NCBI GenBank assembly: GCA_049323795.1
Contig: JBMOOH010000035.1
Span: 1-64,000 of the forward strand
Origin: JAOADN01 sp049323795
GTDB taxonomy: Bacteria; Pseudomonadota; Alphaproteobacteria; Rhodobacterales; Rhodobacteraceae
DNA: 64,000 bases
Direction of reading: 5' to 3'
The notes under the pieces were generated by a model. That model saw only the letters and a program-made list of their open reading frames with translations, was not told where the DNA came from and searched no databases. Shown in pieces: positions 16,448 to 24,656 of this stretch. The number at the start of each line of letters is the position of its first letter. Within the stretch, counting starts at the first letter, position 1. Both the position numbers and the translations under genes were made by a program.

Positions 16448-17098
16448 TCAGGGCCAGCGCGTCGCGATCCCGGCGGCGATCGCCTCGCCCAGCCTGTGGT
16501 GCGCGGCGGCATCGTAATGGATGCCATCCGCCGGATCGACTGCGATGAGCGCGCCCGCGTCCACGAAGGCGGCCGTCAGGCGCCGGGCGACATGGGCGTA
16601 TTCGGCGGCGAAGCGCGCGGACTTGGCCGCGCCGCCCGCGAACATGCCGGCAAGGCAGCCGGTTTCGAGGATCGGGGGCGGGGCGACCACCATCAGGGCG
16701 GGCGCCCCGCCGTCCGGCGCCGCGCCCGAGGCCTGGACCGCGAGCGCCAGTTTCTCGACGGACCGCGCGATGTCGTTCGCGGTGACCGAGAAGCGCGCCT
16801 TCAGGTCGTTGGTGCCGAGCTTCAGGATCACCAGGTCGATCGGGCGGTGGGTCTCGAGGATCGCGGGAAGGATGGCGAGGCCGTTCTTGTGGGCGCCCTC
16901 GAGCGGATCGTCGTGGAGGGTGGTGCGGCCGGGATGGCCTTCCTCGATCACCGTCCAGCCCGGCCCGAGTCGGCGCGCCGTGACGCCCGGCCAGCGGTTG
17001 GCGGGGCCGAAGCGGCGGATATCGTCGATGTGCGTCATCGGCACGGTGCCGTGGGTGTTGCTGTCGCCGTAGCAGAGGATCGTGCGCATGGCCGTCAT
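16448..17098 (-). CDS. SGNH/GDSL-type hydrolase (arylesterase-like)
   Basis: A 216-residue cytoplasmic esterase (no signal peptide). Block I is LCYGDSNTHG with nucleophile S13, block III has KLGTNDLKARF, and block V is DPADGIHYDAAAH, supplying the catalytic Asp and His. Related enzymes deacetylate sugars or hydrolyse small esters. The start overlaps the ABC ATPase stop (ATGA at 17095-17098), so it probably removes acyl groups from imported sugars. The 62-base gap to the mutarotase gene contains a GC-rich hairpin. Confidence 0.85.
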   Translation of the reverse strand: MTAMRTILCYGDSNTHGTVPMTHIDDIRRFGPANRWPGVTARRLGPGWTVIEEGHPGRTTLHDDPLEGAHKNGLAILPAILETHRPIDLVILKLGTNDLKARFSVTANDIARSVEKLALAVQASGAAPDGGAPALMVVAPPPILETGCLAGMFAGGAAKSARFAAEYAHVARRLTAAFVDAGALIAVDPADGIHYDAAAHHRLGEAIAAGIATRWP

Positions 17099-18147
17099 CC
17101 GATCCGCACCCCTGTGGCCTTGTCGAAGAGATGCACCTTGGCCGGGTCGGGGGCCAGCGTGATCGCCTGGCCGGGCTGGAAGCCGTGGCGTTCGCGGAAG
17201 AGGCCGACGACCTCGTGTTCGCCGATGCGGACGACGATGTGGGTCTCGGACCCGGTCGGCTCGACGACGGCGATGGTGCCGGTCAGGCCCGTCTGCCCGA
17301 GGCTGAGGTGCTCGGGGCGGATGCCGTAGATCACCTCGCGCCCATCGGCGGCCTGCGCGTCGGCGGGCAGGGGAAGGAGCGCACCGCCGGCCGCGACCGC
17401 CGCTCCCCGGACGCGGCCCGAGAGCATGTTCATCGACGGACTGCCGATGAAGCTCGCCACGAAGGTGTTGGCCGGGCGGTCGTAGAGGTCGAGGGGCGCG
17501 CCCGTCTGCTCGATCCGCCCCGCCTGCATGACGACGATCTTGTCGGCCATGGTCATCGCCTCGATCTGGTCGTGGGTGACGTAGACGGTCGTCGTCTTCA
17601 GCCGCAGGTGCAGTTCCTTGATCTCGGCCCGCATCTGGACGCGGAGTTTCGCGTCGAGGTTCGAGAGCGGCTCGTCGAAGAGGAAGACCTGCGGGTCCCG
17701 CACGATGGCGCGGCCCATCGCGACGCGCTGGCGCTGGCCGCCCGAGAGCGCGCGGGGATAGCGGTCGAGATAGGGGGTGAGGCCGAGGATCTCGGCGGCG
17801 CGCTTCACCCGCGTCGCGATCTCGCCCTTGTCCATTCCGCGCATCCTCAGCGCGAAGCCCATGTTGGCGGCGACCGTCTTGTGGGGGTAGAGCGCGTAGT
17901 TCTGGAACACCATGGCGATGTCCCGCTCGGATGGCGGCAGGTTGTTCACCGCCCGCTCGCCGATGCGGATGACGCCGCCCGAGATCGCCTCGAGACCGGC
18001 GATCATCCTGAGCAGCGTCGACTTGCCGCAGCCCGAGGGTCCCACGAGCACCACGAACTGACCGTCGGCGATGTCGAGGTCGAGCCCGTGGATCACCGCC
18101 ATCGCGCCGTAGGATTTGGTCAGACCGCGTATCGTGACTTCGGCCAT
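17095..18147 (-). CDS. Sugar ABC transporter ATP-binding protein (CUT1, MalK/UgpC type)
   Basis: A 350-residue ATPase with Walker A GPSGCGKST (from residue 36), signature LSGGQRQRVAMGRAI, Walker B VFLFDEPLSNLDAKLR, the switch histidine in YVTHDQIEAM, and a C-terminal MalK-like OB domain (IYGIRPEHL). The ATG at 18147 was chosen over upstream frame because homology begins at MAEVTIRGLTKSYG. It is divergent from the binding-protein gene (18399) and energises the permeases encoded at 21784-23863. Confidence 0.93.
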   Translation of the reverse strand: MAEVTIRGLTKSYGAMAVIHGLDLDIADGQFVVLVGPSGCGKSTLLRMIAGLEAISGGVIRIGERAVNNLPPSERDIAMVFQNYALYPHKTVAANMGFALRMRGMDKGEIATRVKRAAEILGLTPYLDRYPRALSGGQRQRVAMGRAIVRDPQVFLFDEPLSNLDAKLRVQMRAEIKELHLRLKTTTVYVTHDQIEAMTMADKIVVMQAGRIEQTGAPLDLYDRPANTFVASFIGSPSMNMLSGRVRGAAVAAGGALLPLPADAQAADGREVIYGIRPEHLSLGQTGLTGTIAVVEPTGSETHIVVRIGEHEVVGLFRERHGFQPGQAITLAPDPAKVHLFDKATGVRIG

Positions 18148-18209
18148 CGCGCAGAACCTCTCCCGCTCCGCCAGAAGCAGTAGCGGAGGGTCGTAGGGCT
18201 GTCCATCCA

Positions 18210-18231
18210 CTGACATGTTAGAAACTTGACA
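18210..18231. promoter_or_regulatory. GntR-type operator-like palindrome with adjacent -35-like TTGACA
   Basis: CTGACATGTTAG (18210-18221) fits CTRRCATGYYAG; compared with the exact copy at 33877 it has two changes that preserve the palindrome's symmetry. TTGACA follows at 18226-18231 on the plus strand, toward the binding-protein gene; the matching -10 is weak. On the minus strand TCTAACAT overlaps the palindrome. The site sits in the 251-base divergent region controlling both halves of the transporter. Confidence 0.55.
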
Positions 18232-18398
18232 GAGTGCGGGGCCTGGTGGAAGCATCGCCGGCGCGAGGACCGGCGGGTCCGGTCCGGCGGGATGCGTTCC
18301 GGCGAACGGCGGCCGGCATGCGGCATCCGGATGCGGCGACCCGAAAGCTGGGACGGGCGGACGGCATGCACGCGCGTCCGAAACAAGGGAGGACTACC

Positions 18399-20033
18399 GT
18401 GAAAGTTGAACATTACGGGGCGATCGTCGCTGCGATGACGCGGCGGGGGCTCTTGAAGGGGGCCACAAGCCTCGGGGCGGCCGCGGCGCTGGCCGGTACC
18501 GGACTGATGCCGAGGGCTGCCAGGGCACAGGAGAACCTGCGCGCAGAAATCCTCAAGATTCCCGGCGTGGGCGCCGGGTCGCCCACCGACGCCGACTGGC
18601 AGAAGGTCGGCGAGCTGACGCTCGGGCCGACCAAGGCCAATGTCGCCGCGGGCGAATTCGCGGGCGTCGAGCTGACGTTCATGGGGCTGAACAACCAAAA
18701 CCTCCACAACGTCCTGTTCCGCGGGTTCCTCAAGCCGTGGGAGGCCTATACCGGCGCCAAGATCAACTGGATCGACCTGGCCCAGGCCGACTACAACCCG
18801 CGCCTCCAGCAGGCGATCGCCACCGGAACCGTGGACTTCGACATCATCGAGATGGGCGCGCCCTTCGAGGGCGACACCGCCGGCAAGGGCCTCCTCGACC
18901 CGATGCCCGACTGGGTGGCCAAGCAGATCGAGGCCGACGACCTCGTGAACTACCTCAAGCCGCCGGTCGGCACATGGGGCGGCAAGACCTACCGCGTGAC
19001 GATCGACGGCGACACCCACTCGCTCGCCTACCGCAAGGACTATTTCGGCGAGGGCTCGGTCACCGGGCTCGCCGACATGCCGAAGTACTGGGATGAGGTC
19101 AACGCGATGTCGGTCGCGCTCAAGGGTCAGAAGGACCCGCTGACCGACCAGCCGGCCTATGGCTTTCTCGACCCGCTGAAGGGCTGGGGCGGCTTCGGCT
19201 TCTACTTCCTCGAGGACCGCGCCTCGGCCTATGCCAAGCACCCCGACGACCCGGCCTGGCTCTTCGACCCCGATACAATGAAGCCGCGCGTCAACAACCC
19301 GGCCTGGGTGCAGGCGATCCAGGACGTGATGGACCTGATCAAGGCCAATGCCTATCCGCCGGATCAGATCAACGCCGACCCCGGCACCACCGCCTTCCAG
19401 CAGTTCCTTGCCGGCACCGGCGCGGCGCTGACCTGGTGGGGCGACGTCGGATCGAACGCCCGGACCTCGGACACGTCGGTCGTGGGCGACGTGGTGGGCT
19501 TCGACATCAACCCCGGCGCGAAGAAGGTCTACAACTCGAAGTCCGGCGCCTGGGAGGAGAAGGAGAACTTCGCCCCGAACCTCGCCTATCTCGGCTGGGG
19601 TGTCTATGTCACCAACCGCGTCTCCGGGGACGAGAAGAAGCGCAAGGCGGCGTGGAGCGCCGCGGCCCACCTCGGCGGCAAGGACATCTCGCTCTGGACG
19701 GCGGCCTATCCCTCGGGCTTCCAGCCCTACCGCAACTCGCATTTCAACTTCGACGAATGGGAGGCGGCGGGCTACGACCGGGCGTTCATCGAGGACTATC
19801 TCGCGTCGAACCGCGACAGCTACAACCACCCGAACGCGGCGATCGAGCCGCGCATCCCGGGCATCTTCCAGTACTACTCGGTCGCCGAGGACGAACTGGC
19901 GAAGGGCTACGCAGGCAAATACGCCTCGGCGCAGGAAACCGCCGACGCCATCGCCGCGGCCTGGGAGAAGATCACCGACCAGATCGGGCGCGACAGCCAG
20001 ATCAAGCTCTACAAGGCGTCGCTCGGCATGTGA
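18399..20033 (+). CDS. ABC transporter extracellular sugar-binding protein (CUT1, Tat-exported)
   Basis: A 544-residue family-1 solute-binding protein. A twin-arginine signal is evident: MTRRGLLKGATSLGAAAALA, R15-R16, cleavage after ARA near residue 43. The mature part has the type II binding-protein pattern (FLKPWEAYTGAKINWIDLAQ; SLAYRKDYFGEG). The GTG at 18399 was chosen because GGGAGG lies about eight bases upstream. Its permeases are separated from it by a PQQ dehydrogenase and a small gene, and its ATPase is divergent. The ligand is probably a mono- or oligosaccharide used by the surrounding genes. Confidence 0.9.
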   Translation: MKVEHYGAIVAAMTRRGLLKGATSLGAAAALAGTGLMPRAARAQENLRAEILKIPGVGAGSPTDADWQKVGELTLGPTKANVAAGEFAGVELTFMGLNNQNLHNVLFRGFLKPWEAYTGAKINWIDLAQADYNPRLQQAIATGTVDFDIIEMGAPFEGDTAGKGLLDPMPDWVAKQIEADDLVNYLKPPVGTWGGKTYRVTIDGDTHSLAYRKDYFGEGSVTGLADMPKYWDEVNAMSVALKGQKDPLTDQPAYGFLDPLKGWGGFGFYFLEDRASAYAKHPDDPAWLFDPDTMKPRVNNPAWVQAIQDVMDLIKANAYPPDQINADPGTTAFQQFLAGTGAALTWWGDVGSNARTSDTSVVGDVVGFDINPGAKKVYNSKSGAWEEKENFAPNLAYLGWGVYVTNRVSGDEKKRKAAWSAAAHLGGKDISLWTAAYPSGFQPYRNSHFNFDEWEAAGYDRAFIEDYLASNRDSYNHPNAAIEPRIPGIFQYYSVAEDELAKGYAGKYASAQETADAIAAAWEKITDQIGRDSQIKLYKASLGM

Positions 20034-20073
20034 GCCCGCGCGCCCTGCCGGGGCGCGGATGCGACAAGGTGGA

Positions 20074-20123
20074 GGGGCGTCCCGGGGGGACCGGGGCGCC
20101 CCCCTGCATGCGGGACCATGCAG
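20074..20123. terminator. Strong bidirectional terminator-like hairpins
   Basis: GGGGCGTCCCGG (20074-20085) pairs with CCGGGGCGCCCC (20091-20102) over 12 bp with one G-T, followed by CTGCATG/CATGCAG (20104-20110 with 20117-20123). They lie between the convergent binding-protein and PQQ-dehydrogenase genes. Confidence 0.65.
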
Positions 20124-20184
20124 ACCGGGCGTCCGGCGAGGACCGCCGAAAGGAACGCTGCCGGGCTGTCCGCGCCGCAGAGGG

Positions 20185-21396
20185 TCAGTCCTGCCGGGTT
20201 ATCCGGGTGATCGGACTGTCCGCTTCGTCGGCGACGATCACGACCGACCCGTCCGCCGGGTCCACCGCCACGTCGCGGACGCGCAGACCGGTGCCGGCGA
20301 GGAACTCCTCCTCGCCCGCGACCTTCCCGTTCTCCATGTCGATCCGGACGAGCGCGCCGGGCGTCAGCGATCCGGCGAGGATGTCGCCCCGCCATTCGGG
20401 GAACATGGCGCCCTCGTAGAAGACCATCCCCGAGGGCGCGATCACCGGATCCCAGTAGTAGACCGGCTGTTCCATCCCGTCCTGCGCCGACCTGCCCGAG
20501 CCGACGGGGGTGCCGTCATAGTTCTCGCCGTAGGAGATCACCGGCCAGCCATAGTTCCTGCCGGCCTCGGGGCGGTTCAGTTCGTCCCCGCCCCGCGGGC
20601 CGTGCTCGAGCGTCCACAGCCGTCCGGTCGCCGGCTCGATGGCGGCGCCCTGGATGTTGCGGTGCCCGTAGCTCCAGATCCGGGGATCGGCGTCGCCGCG
20701 GCCGGCGAAGGGGTTGTCGCCGGGCGCGGTGCCGTCCGGATTGAGCCGCAGAACCTTTCCGTAGGTGTTCGTCAGGTCCTGCGCGAACCCCCGCTCTTGC
20801 TCGGTGAAGCGCTCGCCCACCGTGACGAACAGCCTGCCGTCGGGTGTGAACACGATGCGCGAGCCATACTGGAGCGTGCTGGCCGAGGGCGGCTCCTGGA
20901 CGAAGATGTCCGCGACGCCCTCGAGCCTCCGCATGTCGTCCGACAGCCGCCCGCGGGCCGCGGCGGTCGCGGAAAGTCCGTCTCCCACCGGCTTCGAGTA
21001 GCTGAAGTAGACCATCCTGTCCGACGCGAAATCCGGGCCGAGCGTCACGTCGAGAAGCCCGCCCTGTCCTTCGGCCAGGACCGCCGGAACGCCCTCGATC
21101 GGATCGCCGAGCCTGCCGTCCGCCGATACCACGCGCATCCGGCCCGGCCTTTCGGTCACGAGGAAGTCACCCGTGGGCAGGATGGCGACGGCCCAGGGAT
21201 TTTCCAGCGGGCCGCCGATCGCGGTGGCTGCGATCCCGACGCCCGACCTGCTTTCCGGCGCCCGGGTCTGCCCGGGCACCGCGGGCGTGAAGCCGGTGTT
21301 CTGCGCGCCACGGTCGAGATGGGATCCGGCGGGGGCCGGCGATCCCGAAAGAACCACCAGAACCGCGGCTGCGGCCAGTCGTGTCGATTCGGTCAT
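20185..21396 (-). CDS. PQQ-dependent soluble aldose sugar dehydrogenase (YliI/GDH-B family)
   Basis: This 403-residue protein has a signal peptide (ending near SPAPAGS) and a six-bladed beta-propeller typical of periplasmic aldose sugar dehydrogenases. Visible landmarks include GLENPWAVAILPTGDFLVTE-type blade 1, GGLLDVTLGPDF, GRLWTLEHGPRGGDELN and GRNYGWPVISYGENYDG. With PQQ these oxidise the C1 of aldoses in the periplasm. The ATG at 21396 was chosen over a longer frame because of a GGAAGGGAG ribosome site and the signal sequence. No pqq biosynthesis genes are in the window. It is convergent with the sugar-binding-protein gene. Confidence 0.88.
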   Translation of the reverse strand: MTESTRLAAAAVLVVLSGSPAPAGSHLDRGAQNTGFTPAVPGQTRAPESRSGVGIAATAIGGPLENPWAVAILPTGDFLVTERPGRMRVVSADGRLGDPIEGVPAVLAEGQGGLLDVTLGPDFASDRMVYFSYSKPVGDGLSATAAARGRLSDDMRRLEGVADIFVQEPPSASTLQYGSRIVFTPDGRLFVTVGERFTEQERGFAQDLTNTYGKVLRLNPDGTAPGDNPFAGRGDADPRIWSYGHRNIQGAAIEPATGRLWTLEHGPRGGDELNRPEAGRNYGWPVISYGENYDGTPVGSGRSAQDGMEQPVYYWDPVIAPSGMVFYEGAMFPEWRGDILAGSLTPGALVRIDMENGKVAGEEEFLAGTGLRVRDVAVDPADGSVVIVADEADSPITRITRQD

Positions 21397-21468
21397 GCAC
21401 TCGCTCCCTTCCCCTGTCGCAGAACGTGGCGTACAGGCCGACGTCAGGCATGTCACGATCGCGCCAGC

Positions 21469-21642
21469 CTACCGCAGTTCGGACAGGGCGGCATCGCAGG
21501 CTTCGGCGCAGGCCATGCAGGCCTTGGCGCAGATGATGCAGGTCTGGGCGCAGTCGACGCTTTCGCCGATCGCACGAAGAAGCGTCTCCGAGGTCGAACC
21601 CTTGACGCCGGGATGGGTCGCGATGATTTCGCGGATGTGCAT
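21469..21642 (-). CDS. Short DUF326 / four-helix-bundle copper-binding-like protein
   Basis: A 57-residue protein starting MHIREIIATHPGVKGSTSET, the usual opening of DUF326 copper-binding four-helix proteins. It carries six cysteines in the spaced pattern of a Csp-like helix (C31, C35, C38, C42, C45, C49). Full family members are about 105-135 residues; this one ends just after its second helix, so it is either a natural half-length dimeric form or a 3' truncation. No frame continuation was recognised beyond the TAG. GGAGA lies just upstream of the start. Confidence 0.7.
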   Translation of the reverse strand: MHIREIIATHPGVKGSTSETLLRAIGESVDCAQTCIICAKACMACAEACDAALSELR

Positions 21643-21752
21643 TGCGGGTCTCCTTGCTTTGGTTGTGGACCCGATCAACCGCCGGGGCCCGCGCCTGTTC
21701 CCGGCCCCCGGCCCCTTTTGCCGTTTCCCCTTCCCACTGCCGGCCCGCGCCA

Positions 21753-21764
21753 CTAGCATGCCAG
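21753..21764. promoter_or_regulatory. GntR-type operator palindrome CTAGCATGCCAG upstream of the permease operon
   Basis: Identical to 29071-29082 and the reverse complement of 33877-33888. It is 19 bases before the start of the permease gene and in the divergent region with the DUF326 gene. The match in three promoter regions plus looser copies at 18210 and 9622 indicates one repressor. Confidence 0.7.
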
Positions 21765-21783
21765 CCCGAACGGGGGGCACTGC

Positions 21784-22887
21784 ATGAGCACGGGCGATCT
21801 TCTCCACGTCGTCACCGCAGACGACATCGGACCCGGACGAAGGCTGTTCGGCCGGGTGCTGGTCCGGGGGTCGGCCGCGGTCATGGCGGCGGTGGCGCTT
21901 CTGCAGATCCTGCAGGAGACGGGCACGCTCGATCTGGGCTTCCGGAGCTGGCGCCCGACGCTCTACGCCTACGTCCTCTGGGCCGTCTGCCTCTGCTGGA
22001 GCCGCGTCGTGATCGAGGGCGAGCACGGCAAGCGGGCGCTCTTCGTGCTGCCGGCGGCGCTGTTCGTCGTGTCGCTGACGGTGTTTCCCCTGATCTTCGG
22101 TCTCGTCATCGCGTTTTCGAGCTGGAACCTGTCGTCGCCCGACGGCCGGCAGTTCAACGGCATCGCCAACGTGGTGCAGATGTGGAACGACCCGTTCTAC
22201 TGGAACGCGCTCGGCAACATGGTCTGGTACGTGCTCGCGATCCTGCCGGAATACGCGATCGCCTTTGCTCTCGCGCTGATCCTGAACGCCGAGATCCGCG
22301 CGCGGAAGTTCTGGCGGGTGGCGTTCCTGATGCCGCTCATGCTGTCGCCGGTGGCGGTGAGCTGGATGATCGGCAAGTCGATGCTGGAAATCCGCTTCGG
22401 CCCCCTCGCCCGGCTTGCCCGGCAGCTCGGCTGGGACAGTCCGTCCTTCTTCGGCTCGCCCGAGGTCGCGCGGGCCACGATCATGATCCTCGACGCCTGG
22501 ACGTTCATTCCCTTCATGATGATCATGCTTCTGGCCGGGCTTCAGGCGATCCCGAAGGAGCTGACCGAAGCCGCCAGGGTGGACGGCGCCAGGGGCTGGC
22601 GTGCCTTCTGGGAGGTGACCTTCCCGCTGATGCTGCCGGTCAGCGTGACCGCGATCCTGATCCGCATCATCTTCAAGCTGAAGCTCGCCGACATCATCAT
22701 CAACATCACCTCCGGCGGACCCGGAGGGGCGACCGACAGCGTGACGAGCTTCATCTTCCGCGAGTACCGCGACCGGTCGAACGTGGGCTACGGGACGCTT
22801 CTGGCGATGGTCTATCTCGTGCTCATCATCATCTTCATGACGATCCTGATGAAGGTCGCCGCCCGCTGGGCGCGGCCCCGGACCTGA
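21784..22887 (+). CDS. Sugar ABC transporter permease (CUT1, MalF/UgpA type)
   Basis: A 367-residue inner-membrane permease with an extended N-terminus (two extra helices before LFVLPAALFVVSLTVFPLIF). The EAA loop that contacts the ATPase is EAARVDGARGWRAFWEVTFP. It works with the permease at 22898, the ATPase at 17095 and the binding protein at 18399 as one CUT1 importer. A consensus GntR-type palindrome lies just upstream. Confidence 0.92.
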   Translation: MSTGDLLHVVTADDIGPGRRLFGRVLVRGSAAVMAAVALLQILQETGTLDLGFRSWRPTLYAYVLWAVCLCWSRVVIEGEHGKRALFVLPAALFVVSLTVFPLIFGLVIAFSSWNLSSPDGRQFNGIANVVQMWNDPFYWNALGNMVWYVLAILPEYAIAFALALILNAEIRARKFWRVAFLMPLMLSPVAVSWMIGKSMLEIRFGPLARLARQLGWDSPSFFGSPEVARATIMILDAWTFIPFMMIMLLAGLQAIPKELTEAARVDGARGWRAFWEVTFPLMLPVSVTAILIRIIFKLKLADIIINITSGGPGGATDSVTSFIFREYRDRSNVGYGTLLAMVYLVLIIIFMTILMKVAARWARPRT

Positions 22888-22897
22888 GGGGGCGCGG

Positions 22898-23863
22898 ATG
22901 ACGGCGGCAGGCGAGCAGATCTTTCGCGACGGCCCGGCAGACGCGCGTTTCCGGGCGAAGTGGTGGGCGAGCCGCGTGGCGATCTACGGCGTCCTGGCCC
23001 TGTGGGCGCTCATCTGCCTCTTCCCGATCTACTGGACCATCACGACAAGCTTCAAGATGGCCCCGAACGTGATGCAGGGCCAACTCGTGCCCTGGCCGAA
23101 GGACTGGACCCCGGCCGGACCCTGGGCGAAATCCGTCTTCTTCGAGCCGAAATGGCTGGGATGGAGGTCGCTCGGCCTCTCGCCCGACACGATCGGCTCG
23201 GAAAGCACCGTCCGGGCCGAGTTCGTGAAGCGGTTCACCAACTCGGCGGTGATCGCGCTCGTCTCCTCGACGCTCGCCGTGATCCTCGGCGGGCTCGCCG
23301 CCTATGGTCTCAGCCGGTTCAGCTACAGGTTCCTCTGGATGAGGAACCCGGACATCCTGTTCTTCTTCCTCAGCCAGCTCATCCTGCCGCCCGTCGTCCT
23401 CGCCCTGCCGTTCCTCGTCCTCTACAAGTCGCTCGCGCTTCTCGACACGCAGGTGGGCCTCATCCTGCTCTACACGCTGTCGGTACTGCCGATCGTGATC
23501 TGGATCATGCGCGACCAGTTCGAATCGATTCCGACCGAACTCGAGGAGGCGGCTCTCGTGGACGGGCTGTCGATCTGGGGGGCGTTCCTGACGATCATCG
23601 TGCCGATCGCGCTGCCCGGGATGGTCGCCGCGTTCATCCTGTCGCTTGTCCTCACCTGGAACGAATACTTCTTCGCCGCGCTCCTGACCTCGACCTATGC
23701 GAACACCCTGCCGGTGATGGTGGCGTCCCAGACCGGGTCGCAGGGCATCTCGTGGTGGTCGATGGCGGCGCTTTCGACAGGGGCGATCCTGCCGCTGATC
23801 GTGATCGGGGTGATCCTGGAACGTTACATCATCAGGGGAATGGCCGCCGGGGCCGTGAAATGA
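22898..23863 (+). CDS. Sugar ABC transporter permease (CUT1, MalG/UgpE type)
   Basis: A 321-residue second permease. It opens with a membrane helix (AIYGVLALWALICLFPIYWT) and TTSFK, the usual MalG-type start, has the EAA motif ELEEAALVDGLSIWGAF, and ends with IIRGMAAGAVK, typical of the family's cytoplasmic tail. An unusually long periplasmic loop (about residues 60-115) separates helices 1 and 2. It begins 10 bases after the first permease and is followed by a FucU-like gene. Confidence 0.92.
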   Translation: MTAAGEQIFRDGPADARFRAKWWASRVAIYGVLALWALICLFPIYWTITTSFKMAPNVMQGQLVPWPKDWTPAGPWAKSVFFEPKWLGWRSLGLSPDTIGSESTVRAEFVKRFTNSAVIALVSSTLAVILGGLAAYGLSRFSYRFLWMRNPDILFFFLSQLILPPVVLALPFLVLYKSLALLDTQVGLILLYTLSVLPIVIWIMRDQFESIPTELEEAALVDGLSIWGAFLTIIVPIALPGMVAAFILSLVLTWNEYFFAALLTSTYANTLPVMVASQTGSQGISWWSMAALSTGAILPLIVIGVILERYIIRGMAAGAVK

Positions 23864-23912
23864 GATCGCGCGCGCCCACCCCGGAGGACTTCGACATCCG
23901 GCCGGTGGCGCC

Positions 23913-24359
23913 ATGCTGAAGGGACTGGACCGCCGCCTGTCGGCCGAGATCGTTCATGCGCTCATGCTGATGGGGCACGGGGACGATCTCGTGCTCTGCG
24001 ACGTGAACCATCCCGCCGCCTCGATCGCCGGGGACACGGTCTACGGACGGCTGATCGACATGGCCGGCTGCGGGCTGGCCGAGGCGACCGAGGCGATCCT
24101 GACGCTCTTTCCGCTCGACACCTTCGTGCCGGCGCCGGTGACGCGGATGCTGGTCGTGGGCAGTCCCGAGGCGCAGATGCCGATCTTCGGAGCGATCCAG
24201 GATGTGGTGAACCGCGCCGAGGGCAGGGCGATCCGGATCGACGCGCTCGAGCGGTTCGACTTCTACGCGCGGGCGCGGCGCGCCTTCTGCATCATCCGAA
24301 CCTCCGATCCGGGACCTTACGGATGCTTCATCCTGAAGAAGGGCGTGATCGCTGCCTGA
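23913..24359 (+). CDS. RbsD/FucU family sugar mutarotase (paralogue 2)
   Basis: A 148-residue protein (MLKGLDRRLSAEIVHALMLM, active-site MGHGDDLVLCD, end YGCFILKKGVIAA) related to but distinct from the copy at 15933. It is the third gene of the permease operon, 49 bases after the second permease, so it probably converts the imported sugar to the anomer used by the cytoplasmic dehydrogenase. FucU is more likely than RbsD given the fucose-type enzymes at 29-31 kb. Confidence 0.88.
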   Translation: MLKGLDRRLSAEIVHALMLMGHGDDLVLCDVNHPAASIAGDTVYGRLIDMAGCGLAEATEAILTLFPLDTFVPAPVTRMLVVGSPEAQMPIFGAIQDVVNRAEGRAIRIDALERFDFYARARRAFCIIRTSDPGPYGCFILKKGVIAA

Positions 24360-24493
24360 CCGGCCCGACCGGCCGGCAGGGCGGGCTCGTCGTCCGGCAG
24401 CCGGTCGCCGATCCGCGCCGCGATCCAGAGCAGGCCGAGCGAAAGCGGTCCCGCAGCGAGCAGTCCGGCGGCGAAGGCGAGCGTGATGGTCAT
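24317..24493 (-). CDS. Possible small single-span membrane protein, overlapping fucU 3' end
   Basis: An unrecognised 58-residue frame beginning MTITLAFAAGLLAAGPLSLG and continuing into LLWIAARIGDRL, which gives one hydrophobic helix followed by a soluble tail. Third codon positions are strongly G/C, as in real genes here, and the helix is plausible. However, the last about 42 bases run antisense into the mutarotase gene and the ribosome site is poor. The 160 bases between it and the creatininase-like gene show nothing else. Confidence 0.35.
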   Translation of the reverse strand: MTITLAFAAGLLAAGPLSLGLLWIAARIGDRLPDDEPALPAGRAGQAAITPFFRMKHP

Positions 24494-24656
24494 GGCGGCT
24501 CCGGCACCCAGGCGTCCACGGAAACAAGACTGGAGGGTGATTGTGTCCCCTTTGTGGCCGGGCGGAGCCGGCTTCGGGCCGGCCGGCTGCCTTCCGCCGG
24601 ACCGGTCCGGCCGGAGTGCGGGTCCCGGGGAGGGGCTGCGTGGCGGAGCCCGGTCG

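Noticed and set aside
17095..18255. Longer 386-residue start for the ABC ATPase
   Set aside because: The first 36 residues have no homology and run through the operator-bearing divergent promoter region; MAEVTIRGL is the usual start.
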